Translations under genes and position numbers: made by a program | Notes under the pieces: generated by a model | Told to the model about the DNA's origin: nothing | The model's input: the letters and a program-made list of their open reading frames with translations, nothing else | Databases searched by the model: none | Source: Paenibacillus methanolicus | GTDB taxonomy: Bacteria; Bacillota; Bacilli; Paenibacillales; Paenibacillaceae | Assembly (NCBI RefSeq): GCF_008124765.1 | Contig: NZ_VNHS01000010.1 | Coordinates: 338,156 to 402,155, forward strand | Direction of reading: 5' to 3' | DNA: 64,000 bases | Shown here: positions 52,484 through 61,027 of the stretch, one piece after another | Layout of the letters: every line of letters begins with the position of its first letter | How positions within the stretch are numbered: position 1 is the stretch's first letter

Positions 52484-53241
52484 GTCGCCCCCTCCTCATA
52501 ACGGTCGTACTCCTTCCGCGTAATAGGACGGAACCGCACGCGGTCGCCTGCGCGCAGGAAGCTCGGGATCGGCTCCTCCGGCCGAAACAACCGGATCGGC
52601 GTGCGTCCGATAATCCGCCATCCGCCCGGCGTCGCCAGCGGATAGACGCCCGTCTGGCCGCCGCCGATGGCGACGCTTCCGGCCGGTATCGCAAGCCGCG
52701 GGGTTGCCTGCCTGGGCGTTGCGATACGCGGAGACAAGCCGCCCAGATACGGGAAGCCCGGCGCGAATCCGATCATGTATACCGTATAGTCGCCAGCTGC
52801 ATGAATCGCGATGACCTCCTCTTCGGTTAAGGCGCTATGAGCCGCCACCTCGCCGAGATCAGGCCCCAGCTCCGCGCCGTAACAGACCGGTATATCGACG
52901 ATTCGCGCCTGCGCAACGGCCGCGTGCCCGCCGGCTTGAATCAGCTCGGCTAAGCAGCGGCTCACATAGCCGAAGCTGCCGCCCGCTTCCCGCACGGCCG
53001 TTCCATGCCGAGCGTGAAGCGCGATCGGATCATAATGCACCGTCAAGCTCGCGAACGCCGGCACGACATCCGTCATGCCCGGAACGGGCGAATGCGCGAG
53101 TCGTTCGGCCAGCCCGATCACCCGGCGGTGTACCAGCGGATCGATCGTCTCGCCGAACCGGACGACCGCCGCCGAATCGCCGAGCGGCTCCAGACGGATA
53201 TCGGCTGCCGACCGTTCGGCGCTCTCCCGCTCCGTCATCAT
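52480..53241 (-). CDS. pxpB: 5-oxoprolinase subunit B (KipI-like)
   Basis: 253 residues from ATG 53241 (GGGGAG 6 bases upstream), AHS1-type domain with LEPLGDSAAVVRFGE start, VVPAFASLTVHYDP and the conserved GFAPGFPYLGGL...PAGSVAIGGGQTGVYPLATPGGWRIIGRTP. Works with PxpA/PxpC; the Bacillus homologue KipI also inhibits the sporulation kinase KinA. Its start overlaps the pxpA stop by 4 bases. Confidence 0.92.
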   Translation of the reverse strand: MMTERESAERSAADIRLEPLGDSAAVVRFGETIDPLVHRRVIGLAERLAHSPVPGMTDVVPAFASLTVHYDPIALHARHGTAVREAGGSFGYVSRCLAELIQAGGHAAVAQARIVDIPVCYGAELGPDLGEVAAHSALTEEEVIAIHAAGDYTVYMIGFAPGFPYLGGLSPRIATPRQATPRLAIPAGSVAIGGGQTGVYPLATPGGWRIIGRTPIRLFRPEEPIPSFLRAGDRVRFRPITRKEYDRYEEGAT

Positions 53242-54011
53242 TCGTCGCTCCCCGCCAACGCGATGCCGATGCCCGCCGACTCGAGGGCGGCACGCAGCGC
53301 CGTCGCATATTCGAGCGCGCCCGGCGTATCGCCATGGATGCAGATCGTGTCCGCCTGGACGGCGAGTACCGTTCCTTGTCGCGTGACGACGCCTCCTCCT
53401 CGGGCCATCCCGACCGCTTGCGCGCACGCTTCGCCGGCGTCGTGAATGACCGCCACGGCCAGGTGCCTCGGCGTCAGCGATCCGTCCGCTTCGTAGCGCC
53501 GGTCCGCGAACGCCTCGTTCGCCGCCCGAAGTCCGAGACGCTCGGCCGCCCGGATCAGCTCGCTGCCCGCCAGCCCGAACAGCATCAGCTCCGGATCGAT
53601 CCGATAGACCGCCTCGGCGATGCCCTCCGCGATGGCCGCATCCGCGGCCGCCATATTATACAAAGCGCCGTGCGGCTTCACATGCCGCATCGCTCCGCCT
53701 TCGGATTTGACGAACGCCCCTAACGCGCCGATCTGATAAAGGGTTAGTTCATACGCCTCCTTCGCATCGATCCGCATGGCACGCCGGCCGAAGCCCGCCA
53801 GATCCTGCAGACCAGGATGGGCGCCGATGCCGACGCCGTGCCGCATCGCAAGCCGGACCGTCGCCCGCATGACGGCCGGGTCCCCGGCATGAAATCCGCA
53901 CGCGATATTCGCCGACGTAATATAGGGCATAATTTCCGCGTCCATGCCCATTCGATATGCGCCGAAACTTTCGCCCAGGTCGCAATTCACATCCACCGTT
54001 ATCGCTGCCAT
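53238..54011 (-). CDS. pxpA: 5-oxoprolinase subunit A (LamB/YcsF family)
   Basis: 257 residues from ATG 54011 (GGAGGTG 12 bases upstream, slightly long). DVNCDLGESFGAY start, the metal-site SANIACGFHAGDP, GIGAHPGLQDLAGFGRR, and the late CIHGDTPGALEYA. It supplies the catalytic carboxyl-transfer-like step of 5-oxoproline hydrolysis. First gene of the pxpA-pxpB-pxpC-(MBL) operon. The upstream region 54012-54190 has no other gene. Confidence 0.93.
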   Translation of the reverse strand: MAAITVDVNCDLGESFGAYRMGMDAEIMPYITSANIACGFHAGDPAVMRATVRLAMRHGVGIGAHPGLQDLAGFGRRAMRIDAKEAYELTLYQIGALGAFVKSEGGAMRHVKPHGALYNMAAADAAIAEGIAEAVYRIDPELMLFGLAGSELIRAAERLGLRAANEAFADRRYEADGSLTPRHLAVAVIHDAGEACAQAVGMARGGGVVTRQGTVLAVQADTICIHGDTPGALEYATALRAALESAGIGIALAGSDE

Positions 54012-54267
54012 CGATGTGCGGCACCTCCTTTTTCCTGCCCCTATCATACTAAACAATGCCCGAGGGGAGAAGAGAGATCGAGGGCGGGATGCAATCGCGG
54101 GAACGCGACAGGATACACGCATTCTCTATACGCAACTCTATGTCAGCTAATCTGCCGCCACCTGGACAAATTTACATTCCGATAACATTTTTGGTCTAAC
54201 AATTCATGCCAAGCCCTCGTATAATAAAAGAACAATCCGCTTTCATTCGCCCATTTGGAGATGCCCT

Positions 54268-55845
54268 ATGCCCATAATTCGATATACGCGTTACGTCGTC
54301 GTGCCGATGTTTACGGTCATTATCGCCATCTGCTCGATCGTGTTGGGCAAGAGCGCCTCGGAGCCGCTTCTTTTCGTCTCCTCCGTCCTCTTCCTCGGCC
54401 TCGTCATGGCCGAGAAACGGGTACCGTACGCCTTCTTCTTGCAATTAGTCACGCTGGCCCTCTTCCATTGGCACAGCCAGCTGAACTGGACGCAGATTTT
54501 GTACTACCTCCTAACGGTGCTCGCTGTACTCGATTATCCGAAGCGCGGATATACCCTCGCCGTCTCGCTGCTTTATTCGCTGGGCTACACCGCCGTTCGG
54601 CTGTCTTACCAGCCGCACACGATGTATAACCTGCTCGTCTCGTTCTACGACATCGTCTCGTTCGTCCTGCTGATCGTGCTCATGCGCTACTTGTTCGCGG
54701 CCGAGCGGGAGAAGCGCCAGCTCCGCGAACGGAACGATTACCTGTCTACGCACGACCCGCTGACGGGCTTGCTGAATTACGAGGGTTGGATGGAGGCCAT
54801 GCGTAATCTGACTTCCCGCCCCGATGAACGCTATACGCTGCTGCTGCTGGATTTGCAAGGATTCCGGAGCATCGGCACGATCGACAATAAGCAGGAGATT
54901 TTGCCCGCCTTCTCGCACGCGCTGCAGCAGAATTTCGCGCACGCCAACATCATCGCCCGCTATGCCGGAGACCGGTTCGCGCTGTTCATTCCGCAGTCCG
55001 CGCAGCCGCTGGTCGCCATCAAGCAAGTGATTGAATCGAACCGGCTCGGCTACGAGGTGCTTTACAGCTTCGCGGTATTCCCCGACGAAGGCGCTCAGAT
55101 GCAGGAGCTCGTCAACGCGGCGGAAGAACGATTGTTCCAGAAGAAGCGGCAGCGGTGGCTGAAGAACGAAGAAGATTTCTTCCGCTCGGAGAAGCTGCGT
55201 GCGGTCGGGGAGCTTGCCGCCGGGATGGCCCACGAAATCCGCAATCCGCTGACGACGCTGCGGGGCTTCATCGACCTCTCCCGTTCGCATGGCTACAACA
55301 TCGAGCGGTGGTTCGACGTCATCACGCAGGAAATCACGCGCATGAGCGAGCTGACCGGCGAATTCCTGCAGTTCTCCAAGCCGCACATCAGCAACATGCG
55401 GCTCGAGCCGATCGGCGCGTGCATCGACCGGGTGCGGCATTTGACCGAATCGGCCGTCACCTCCAAGGGCCATACGCTGGACGTGGATCCGGTCGACGAC
55501 CTCGTGCTTATTTTCATGGACCGCGACAAAATCGTGCAGGTGCTCCTCAATCTGCTGCGCAACGCGATCGAAGCGATGGACGAGCCCGGCCATATCGTCG
55601 TGCGCACGCGCGTAACCGCGAGCGATGTGATCATCGACATCGAAGACACGGGCTGCGGCATCTCGGAAGCCGACGCGGCCCGAATATTCGACCCGTTCTT
55701 CACGACGAAGGAACGCGGTACCGGCCTTGGCCTCTCGATCTGCCGCAAAATCATCGAGGACCATGGCGGAATCTTGACGGTTCGGAGCCAGCCCGGCGTC
55801 GGCACGGTGTTTACGGTCGAGCTGCCGAGGGGCTATGGAGAGTAG
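54268..55845 (+). CDS. Histidine kinase with a degenerate GGDEF-like domain
   Basis: 525 residues. Five to six membrane segments in the first 140 residues, then a GGDEF-like domain (about 155-290) that has DPLTGLLN (163-170) but reads AGDRF (233-237) where GGDEF should be, so it is unlikely to make c-di-GMP. HisKA follows with His 322 in GMAHEIRNPLTTLRGF, then HATPase_c (NAIEAMDEPG, DTGCGI, GTGLGLS). The kinase half resembles sporulation kinases KinB/KinD. SD TTTGGAG. No response regulator next to it, so it is an orphan. Confidence 0.9.
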   Translation: MPIIRYTRYVVVPMFTVIIAICSIVLGKSASEPLLFVSSVLFLGLVMAEKRVPYAFFLQLVTLALFHWHSQLNWTQILYYLLTVLAVLDYPKRGYTLAVSLLYSLGYTAVRLSYQPHTMYNLLVSFYDIVSFVLLIVLMRYLFAAEREKRQLRERNDYLSTHDPLTGLLNYEGWMEAMRNLTSRPDERYTLLLLDLQGFRSIGTIDNKQEILPAFSHALQQNFAHANIIARYAGDRFALFIPQSAQPLVAIKQVIESNRLGYEVLYSFAVFPDEGAQMQELVNAAEERLFQKKRQRWLKNEEDFFRSEKLRAVGELAAGMAHEIRNPLTTLRGFIDLSRSHGYNIERWFDVITQEITRMSELTGEFLQFSKPHISNMRLEPIGACIDRVRHLTESAVTSKGHTLDVDPVDDLVLIFMDRDKIVQVLLNLLRNAIEAMDEPGHIVVRTRVTASDVIIDIEDTGCGISEADAARIFDPFFTTKERGTGLGLSICRKIIEDHGGILTVRSQPGVGTVFTVELPRGYGE

Positions 55846-55875
55846 CTAGCCCCTTCGCTCTCCGATCGGCATCGT

Positions 55876-55904
55876 TTGTATATGACGGCTTATTGTGCTA
55901 TAAT
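55876..55904 (+). promoter_or_regulatory. sigma-A promoter of the ydjO-like gene
   Basis: TTGTAT (55876-55881) and a perfect TATAAT (55899-55904), spacer 17 bases; the transcript would start near 55911. Confidence 0.75.
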
Positions 55905-55930
55905 TAACACACGATATAAAACGAGTCGGC

Positions 55931-55995
55931 AGATTCACATATTGCGAAAGGTTACCCGAGTTGACGTTACCTTTTGCGGCATGTGAATTTTTTTT
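55931..55995 (+). terminator. Intrinsic terminator inside the ydjO-like leader (attenuator?)
   Basis: Outer arms ATTCACAT/ATGTGAAT, inner GCGAAAGGT/ACCTTTTGC, loop, then eight T (55988-55995). It lies between the promoter and the gene start, so transcripts must read through it; it could also end the upstream kinase transcript. Confidence 0.75.
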
Positions 55996-56035
55996 GTTTT
56001 CCGCCTTCGCTACGGCAAGAAGAGAGGGGTAGTTC

Positions 56036-56266
56036 ATGTATTACCGTAAAAAACCGATCGAAGATCTGCCGCATGAAGAGACCGCCATCTGGACCTGCAT
56101 GACCGAGGGGTGCGTCGGATGGATCCGGGATGAGTTCGCGTTCGCCACATTGCCCACCTGCCATCTTTGCTCGAATGCCATGACCGCCGGCGTCAAGCTG
56201 CTGCCTACGCTCGTGAACACGAACAAGGACATGAAGGCTTTGAAGAAAGGCACGCCGATCTCTTGA
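56036..56266 (+). CDS. YdjO-like cold-inducible zinc-finger protein
   Basis: 76 residues. Zinc motif: Cys-x5-Cys (CMTEGCVGW) and CxxC (CHLCSN) around residues 21-45, as in Bacillus YdjO, a cold-shock-induced protein. The long structured leader upstream, with a promoter and terminator hairpin, is similar in style to cold-shock mRNA leaders. SD GAGAGGGG. Monocistronic, with a terminator right after it. Confidence 0.75.
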   Translation: MYYRKKPIEDLPHEETAIWTCMTEGCVGWIRDEFAFATLPTCHLCSNAMTAGVKLLPTLVNTNKDMKALKKGTPIS

Positions 56267-56288
56267 TCGGAATGCCCGTTTCGCCGCG

Positions 56289-56318
56289 AACACCCGGATA
56301 GCGGGTGTTTTTCTTTTT
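56289..56318. terminator. Terminator between ydjO-like and holin genes
   Basis: AACACCCG/CGGGTGTT stem, then TTTTCTTTTT; probably serves both convergent genes. Confidence 0.85.
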
Positions 56319-56325
56319 CCGGCAT

Positions 56326-56730
56326 CTATTTCATCTCCCCCTTCTCCAGTTTGCTCTTCAGCAGCCCGATGACCGGGGTCATGTACTGGCTGAACGGCAG
56401 CCCCAGCCTGCCGTAATTGTCCGCAAGCGAGATGAGCTCGTGCATCATGAAGCCGTACAAGACTCCGATCATCACATAATCGATCTCGAACGCGAGATCG
56501 ATCCGATGCGCAAACCAAACCGCGCCCGCCATCAGCACCTTTTTGAGCAACCCCCATCCCCCCGCTTGTCCGACCAGCCCGCGCCGCTCCTTAATGGAGA
56601 CGGCCAATCCCGTTACGTATTCGAATGCCATCGCGAGAAAGAAAATTTCGAGCAGCCCGCTCCAACCTCCGTACAGGTAGGATGCCGAGGCGCCCGTGAA
56701 ACCGATGATGCCGTTCAATAGCCATTGCAT
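56326..56730 (-). CDS. Phage holin family protein (TcdE/BhlA type)
   Basis: 134 residues with three hydrophobic segments (about 1-38, 60-80, 85-130 partly) and the holin-4 signatures EYVTGLAVSIKERRGLVGQAG and MHELISLADNYGRLGLP. Holins permeabilise the membrane for phage lysis; related copies also occur in bacterial secretion or spore contexts. Start ATG with AGGAGG upstream. Located next to phage-type genes at 57-59 kb, which supports a prophage remnant. Confidence 0.82.
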   Translation of the reverse strand: MQWLLNGIIGFTGASASYLYGGWSGLLEIFFLAMAFEYVTGLAVSIKERRGLVGQAGGWGLLKKVLMAGAVWFAHRIDLAFEIDYVMIGVLYGFMMHELISLADNYGRLGLPFSQYMTPVIGLLKSKLEKGEMK

Positions 56731-56948
56731 AATATAAAACCTCCTTAGTAGGGTGCAAGATTAGGGTGCAACATTATGGACTACATGACATTACTCTCAC
56801 CAACACTTGCAAGGATTACGAATCTGCGGCATACCACCTCCCCATTACACCTATCCGCTTATGCATCCCCCTCTCCCTCTTCCGGCAGCCTCACGTGCGG
56901 CCAACTCCTATGCGGGTTTGCTCCGCGATCGCGATCAGCTGCTCTCTG

Positions 56949-57150
56949 TCAGATGTTTGATACTAAGATGGTAGCACGGCCATTCTGATCAAAACGGCCT
57001 TCACGCGGCTGATATGCGGCCAATGCCCGGTCAATTTTCGGCCATGCTTCACCTACCGGAACAACCGGCTTGAACGGCAAATAGAGGCCGTCCCCGCCGC
57101 CGAAGATAACGAGGGGATGCCTCTGGATTGTCCCTTTCTCATGAACCCTT
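56949..57150 (-). pseudogene. Open-frame remnant of unknown origin
   Basis: A 60-residue frame without a proper start ends in LVSNI at 56949 and reads as real protein: RHPLVIFGGGDGLYLPFK then PVGEAWPKIDRALAAYQPRE. It lies behind an in-frame stop near 57148 and has no SD. Probably the tail of a degraded gene. The gap between the holin (56730) and the regulator (57258) otherwise shows nothing. Confidence 0.4.
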
Positions 57151-57257
57151 ATCTAATGGCAACCGGCCCCACGCTCGGTCGCTCGTTCTTCCCACAGTAC
57201 GCGGCAATGGATGGACATGGCGAACGGAATGCCGTCCTTAATCCGCAAGAGGCCTTC

Positions 57258-57866
57258 TCACACCGCCATGAATTTCCCGTACAGCGTCAACGCCTCCTGC
57301 TTCCATCTGCGAAACGTCCGTTCCGCAATCTGAAGCTCCATCGCAATCGCCACGGCCGTCTTGCCTTCCACATACTGCAGGCGCAGCAACCGGCCGTATT
57401 CCGGCTTGAATTCTTCCAGCACCTCGAGCGCCCATTCGATCTGCTTCTTCCGCTGCTCCAACTCCTGCAGCTCGCCGAGCCGTTCGATCACCGATTCGAA
57501 GCCGTCCAACTTGCCCGCGCGCGCCTCGATGATCGTTTCGATTCGTGCCCGAAGCTCGCTTAGCAGCCGCTCGTCCTCCTCGTCCGCTCCTCTTGCCTTG
57601 CGCACCTCGGCGAGCTGACTCTTCGTTCCCGCCGGATAATGGGACAAATACGCGTGCGCCGCCGTCTCCAGCTTCTGCTCATGCTTGGACAAATACATAT
57701 AACTCGGCAGCTTGCGAAGCCGGCCGTGCAGCTCCCGCAAATGATCGTCCCGACTCATCGCGCTTAAGTATATCCCGGATCCTACCGGGTATTTCTCTAG
57801 TATTTTCATTCGGGCGACGATCGCTTTATAACTGGACAACTGTTCGATGGCACGCTTGTCGCTCAT
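57258..57866 (-). CDS. Phage-type transcriptional regulator with sigma-region-4-like HTH
   Basis: 202 residues, almost all helical and highly charged; about 85-160 is coiled-coil-like (RLLSELRARIETIIEARAGKLDGFESVIERLGELQELEQRKKQIEW). The last 40 residues form an HTH of the ArpU/RinA type (LRLQYVEGKTAVAIAMELQIAERTFRRWKQEALTLYG). Such proteins switch on phage late genes. It is transcribed toward the holin gene. Family assignment is by pattern, not certain. Confidence 0.6.
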   Translation of the reverse strand: MSDKRAIEQLSSYKAIVARMKILEKYPVGSGIYLSAMSRDDHLRELHGRLRKLPSYMYLSKHEQKLETAAHAYLSHYPAGTKSQLAEVRKARGADEEDERLLSELRARIETIIEARAGKLDGFESVIERLGELQELEQRKKQIEWALEVLEEFKPEYGRLLRLQYVEGKTAVAIAMELQIAERTFRRWKQEALTLYGKFMAV

Positions 57867-58469
57867 TGCGTCATCCCTCCATCTACGAAATTCTATTCTT
57901 CATATGGATGCGTCAATCGCTGCCGCGCTCCTGGAAGAAGCCTGCTAATGCGCCGCTCATCGCGGCTCGCATGCCTGTCCATTCCACGCCCAACTGTGCA
58001 ATTGCGTCGATATCTCTTCTCTTACTCAAAACCGGTTCTGCTGCCACAAGCCTGTTCGAAAGTCTTGTTCCTAAGCGGCACCAATAAGCTATCATCCGCC
58101 AATTCTCACGTACCTAAGCCGCGCCATCCAACCGGCGTCTGTCGAGTCTCTCGCGCCGAGCTGCGCCATACAACCGATATTTGCCAATCACTCATAGGTA
58201 AGTAGCGTTATCACCTCTAGCGACTTCCATTATGCACGGTAAGCTTACCGAGCTACAAGATGGCCTTGAGTAGATACTATTCCATTTGGATACTTTTATC
58301 AAGGATACTTATGATCCAAAAAATCGAATATCGTTCGCATTAATGGACAAAAACTCCATTTTTCCTCTCATTTCGTTACAATCCTCTCGTTTCTTCTCGG
58401 TATCTCATTTGTTTTCTATCCAAATAGATGCTAAGTTAAGACTACTAGCCTGAACGGAAGGTGGGTATC
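57867..58469. other. Divergent control region between phage-type operons
   Basis: About 600 bases. 57867-58200 is GC-rich with only short, SD-less open frames (a 60-codon minus-strand frame at 57913-58095 ends in EWTGMRAAMSGALAGFFQER and might be a small phage gene). 58250-58460 is AT-rich with ATTTGGATACTT / TATCCAAATA-like repeated words, a likely repressor operator region for the gene at 58470. Confidence 0.4.
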
Positions 58470-58931
58470 ATGCATTCCTCACACGATCGCATACGGATCA
58501 CCCGGCGCGTCAAAGACTTGACCGGCGCCGAGGTGGCGGAGAAGCTCGGCATCTCGACCCAGTATTACTACAACATCGAGCGCGGCAGAAGGAAACTGAG
58601 CGCCGAGCATGCCGTAAAGCTAGCGGAGCTGTTCGGCGTATCGCTCGATTACCTGCTCGGCCAGCCCGACCACGCGCTCGTCGAAGACAAGCTCATGCAG
58701 GGCGGCATGACGTTGGATAGCGACTCGCTGCAAGCCACGGTCGCGGTTTCGAGGCCGATACAAGGCGAGAACGGGAACGGAAAGACGGAGTCCGCGGGCC
58801 TAACGCAGGCCTATGACGATTTGGAGACGGTTGCGGCCCATCACGAGAGCGAGGATTGGACGGAAGAGGAATTGGAGGAGATTCGTCAGTTCAAGGCATT
58901 TGTCCGATCGAAACGAAACCGCCGGGGGTGA
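58470..58931 (+). CDS. XRE-family repressor (ImmR-like)
   Basis: 153 residues from ATG 58470 (GGAAGG upstream). N-terminal HTH_3 (about 8-65: RVKDLTGAEVAEKLGISTQYYYNIERGRRKLSAEHAVKLAELFGVSLDYLLG), then a linker and an acidic C-terminus (ESEDWTEEELEEIRQFKAF). The arrangement is that of prophage/ICE repressors such as ImmR of ICEBs1. Its stop codon overlaps the next start (TGATG), tying it to the ImmA-like protease. Confidence 0.85.
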   Translation: MHSSHDRIRITRRVKDLTGAEVAEKLGISTQYYYNIERGRRKLSAEHAVKLAELFGVSLDYLLGQPDHALVEDKLMQGGMTLDSDSLQATVAVSRPIQGENGNGKTESAGLTQAYDDLETVAAHHESEDWTEEELEEIRQFKAFVRSKRNRRG

Positions 58932-59401
58932 TGCCTGTGGGATACGAATTTCTGCTGCGAAGGGCGGAACGAGAAGGCGTCGACGTCTATGAGCGCTTCA
59001 TGCCTCCTGCCATCAAAGGTCTCTACGGCGACCGCGTCATTTGGATCAATCGCGCCATTCCGACGATGACCGAGAAGGGGTGCATCCTCGCCGAGGAACT
59101 TGGACATTACCACACGACCAGCGGCGATATCCTGGACCAGCGGCGGCTCGAGAACCGCAAGCAGGAGAAGCGGGCCCGCAACTGGGCTTACGAGAAACTC
59201 GTCCCGCTATCCGGCATCGTGCTCGCCTACCAAGCCGGCGTGAAGGGGCGATTCGAACTCGCGGAATATCTCGGCGTCATCGAGGATTTTCTGGAGCAGG
59301 CCATCAAGCATTATCAGGAGAAGTACGGCCGGCTGACCGTATACGAGGAGAAGTATATGATCTATTTCGACCCGTTGGGCGTGGCGGAGATGTTTGAGTA
59401 G
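58931..59401 (+). CDS. ImmA/IrrE-type metallopeptidase
   Basis: 156 residues. The zinc site reads AEELGHYH (residues 54-61), the phage ImmA variant of HExxH, with acidic CILAEELGH context and later helices (RNWAYEKLVPLSGIVLAYQAG). In ICEBs1 ImmA cleaves the ImmR repressor to induce the element after DNA damage. ATG overlaps the repressor stop; GGGGGTG is the SD. No integrase or excisionase is visible nearby. Confidence 0.88.
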   Translation: MPVGYEFLLRRAEREGVDVYERFMPPAIKGLYGDRVIWINRAIPTMTEKGCILAEELGHYHTTSGDILDQRRLENRKQEKRARNWAYEKLVPLSGIVLAYQAGVKGRFELAEYLGVIEDFLEQAIKHYQEKYGRLTVYEEKYMIYFDPLGVAEMFE

Positions 59402-59421
59402 ACGGGAAGTGTCCAATAAAA

Positions 59422-59463
59422 AAACGACAAGCGATTTTAGAGTTAGTTCGCTTGTCGTGTTCT
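59422..59463 (+). terminator. Terminator after the ImmR/ImmA pair
   Basis: ACGACAAGCGA arms with complement, loop of about 13, then TGTTCTTA; preceded by seven A. Confidence 0.75.
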
Positions 59464-59815
59464 TATCGTTGTTCCAAAACTGGAGAGAGACCCTAAGCGC
59501 TTCGCTCACAAAAGTGACAACGTTGTGAAGGAACTAGCGCAGACGCCCGAACTGAGCACACACCGCTCAGGCGACCTCCGCCTACTGCCTGAGTTAAGCT
59601 TTAGGAATATAGCACTTTTCTAACTTCGCTATTTTACCGATCCCCTCATTGACCGTCCCTAGAAAGAGGGATGAGCCAATTAAACTCCTCCGCCCGCTCA
59701 AAGCGATCTCATAGTATCCACATTTGGCAAAGATTTAATTATTGTGCATTCCAAATAAAGCAGGCCTATGATACAATTCGTATCAAATGAATGCCTTATT
59801 TGGGGGATTGGTCGT
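59464..59815. other. Gene-free boundary between GC-rich and AT-rich DNA
   Basis: About 350 bases with no convincing gene or SD; short frames only. Base composition changes here from the high-GC chromosome style to AT-rich DNA. Confidence 0.5.
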
Positions 59816-60985
59816 ATGCAGAAGGAAAGATTTATCGAGCTTGATTCACTTAGAGGACTCGCTTCATTTAGCGTAATGCTTCATCACTTTTTACTGGCAG
59901 GGCCTGCGATTCTCTGGATTTCAAAAGTAGAAAACACACCTTTGCATTTCTTTTGGAGCGGACATTCCGGTGTTCTACTGTTCTTTTTGCTTAGTGGATT
60001 TGTATTGTCACTGCCGTTTTACAAAAACAAGAATTTACCTTACGGTCAGTACTTAGTAAAGAGAATTTGTAGAATATGGTTGCCATACATCTTCTCTGTG
60101 GGTCTGGGAATACTCGCAATGACTTTACTTAAGACCGGAGCAAATCCAGAACTTAGCAGTTGGTTCAATGAGAAGTGGGCAAATGAGCTCACGCCAGGAA
60201 TAATTATTAACCATATTTTTCTTATTGGTGACTTTCACCACAATATTTTCGATCCTGTTTATTGGTCGCTGATTCACGAAATGCGCATATCCATAATTTT
60301 CCCACTACTAATCATTTTGATCATTCGCCTCAATTGGAAAACCAATATTGCGATCGGTGTGTTTGTATCAATGCTCGCATATGCTGTGCGTTACGTATTA
60401 AATAACTATACATCTTACAACGACTACCAAACTGGCTTCGCCGATACACTACATTATTCGTTTATCTTCATGGCAGGTGCATTGCTGGCAAAACATAGGG
60501 ATCATTTGGGGCGCCTCTACACTATGATTAACCCTTTCAGCAAGTGGGCACTATTTGCCTTCCTTGTTCTAACTTATACTTATCCATACTGGTTCTTACC
60601 TGATACCAACATATTACATCTTTGGGTTGGCGATAATTTTGTCGTTCTTATGGGATCTTGTCTTATGATTTGGTTTTCTTTGAACTCTAAAACACTCTCA
60701 AAGATACTGAATATAAGACCAATCGTATTCCTAGGCAAGATTTCTTATAGTTTATACCTCATCCATACTATTGTGTTGCTTGGAATGTTAAACCAGTTAT
60801 ACGGGAAATTGCCTGTCAGTTTGATCTGGCTTATAACGGCGGTTATCTCGGTAGTATTAGCTTCAGCGGCATATTATTGGGTTGAAGAGCCGTCCATAAA
60901 GATTGGCAATAAGATAGTTAAAGCACTACAATCCAAAAAGAATACGATTAAAGTGGCATCAGCAAATGCCGAAAACCGATTTTAA
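59816..60985 (+). CDS. Acyltransferase-3 family membrane protein
   Basis: 389 residues from ATG 59816 (GGGGGA upstream). About ten membrane segments; the N-terminal signature FIELDSLRGLASFSVMLHHF contains the catalytic-type His (HHF), followed by FFLLSGFVLS, PVYWSLIHEMRISIIFP and the C-terminal FLGKISYSLYLIHTIVL. These OafA-like enzymes move acetyl or other acyl groups onto surface sugars. AT-rich and different in codon use from the rest of the window: likely transferred. Paired with a second acyltransferase gene 42 bases downstream. Confidence 0.88.
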   Translation: MQKERFIELDSLRGLASFSVMLHHFLLAGPAILWISKVENTPLHFFWSGHSGVLLFFLLSGFVLSLPFYKNKNLPYGQYLVKRICRIWLPYIFSVGLGILAMTLLKTGANPELSSWFNEKWANELTPGIIINHIFLIGDFHHNIFDPVYWSLIHEMRISIIFPLLIILIIRLNWKTNIAIGVFVSMLAYAVRYVLNNYTSYNDYQTGFADTLHYSFIFMAGALLAKHRDHLGRLYTMINPFSKWALFAFLVLTYTYPYWFLPDTNILHLWVGDNFVVLMGSCLMIWFSLNSKTLSKILNIRPIVFLGKISYSLYLIHTIVLLGMLNQLYGKLPVSLIWLITAVISVVLASAAYYWVEEPSIKIGNKIVKALQSKKNTIKVASANAENRF

Positions 60986-61027
60986 TCTATATATAAAACT
61001 ATATATAATATAGGTGGGGTAAAGAAA

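Noticed and set aside
57913..58095. Minus-strand 60-codon frame in the phage control region
   Set aside because: No SD and no family match; kept only as a remark in the control-region entry.
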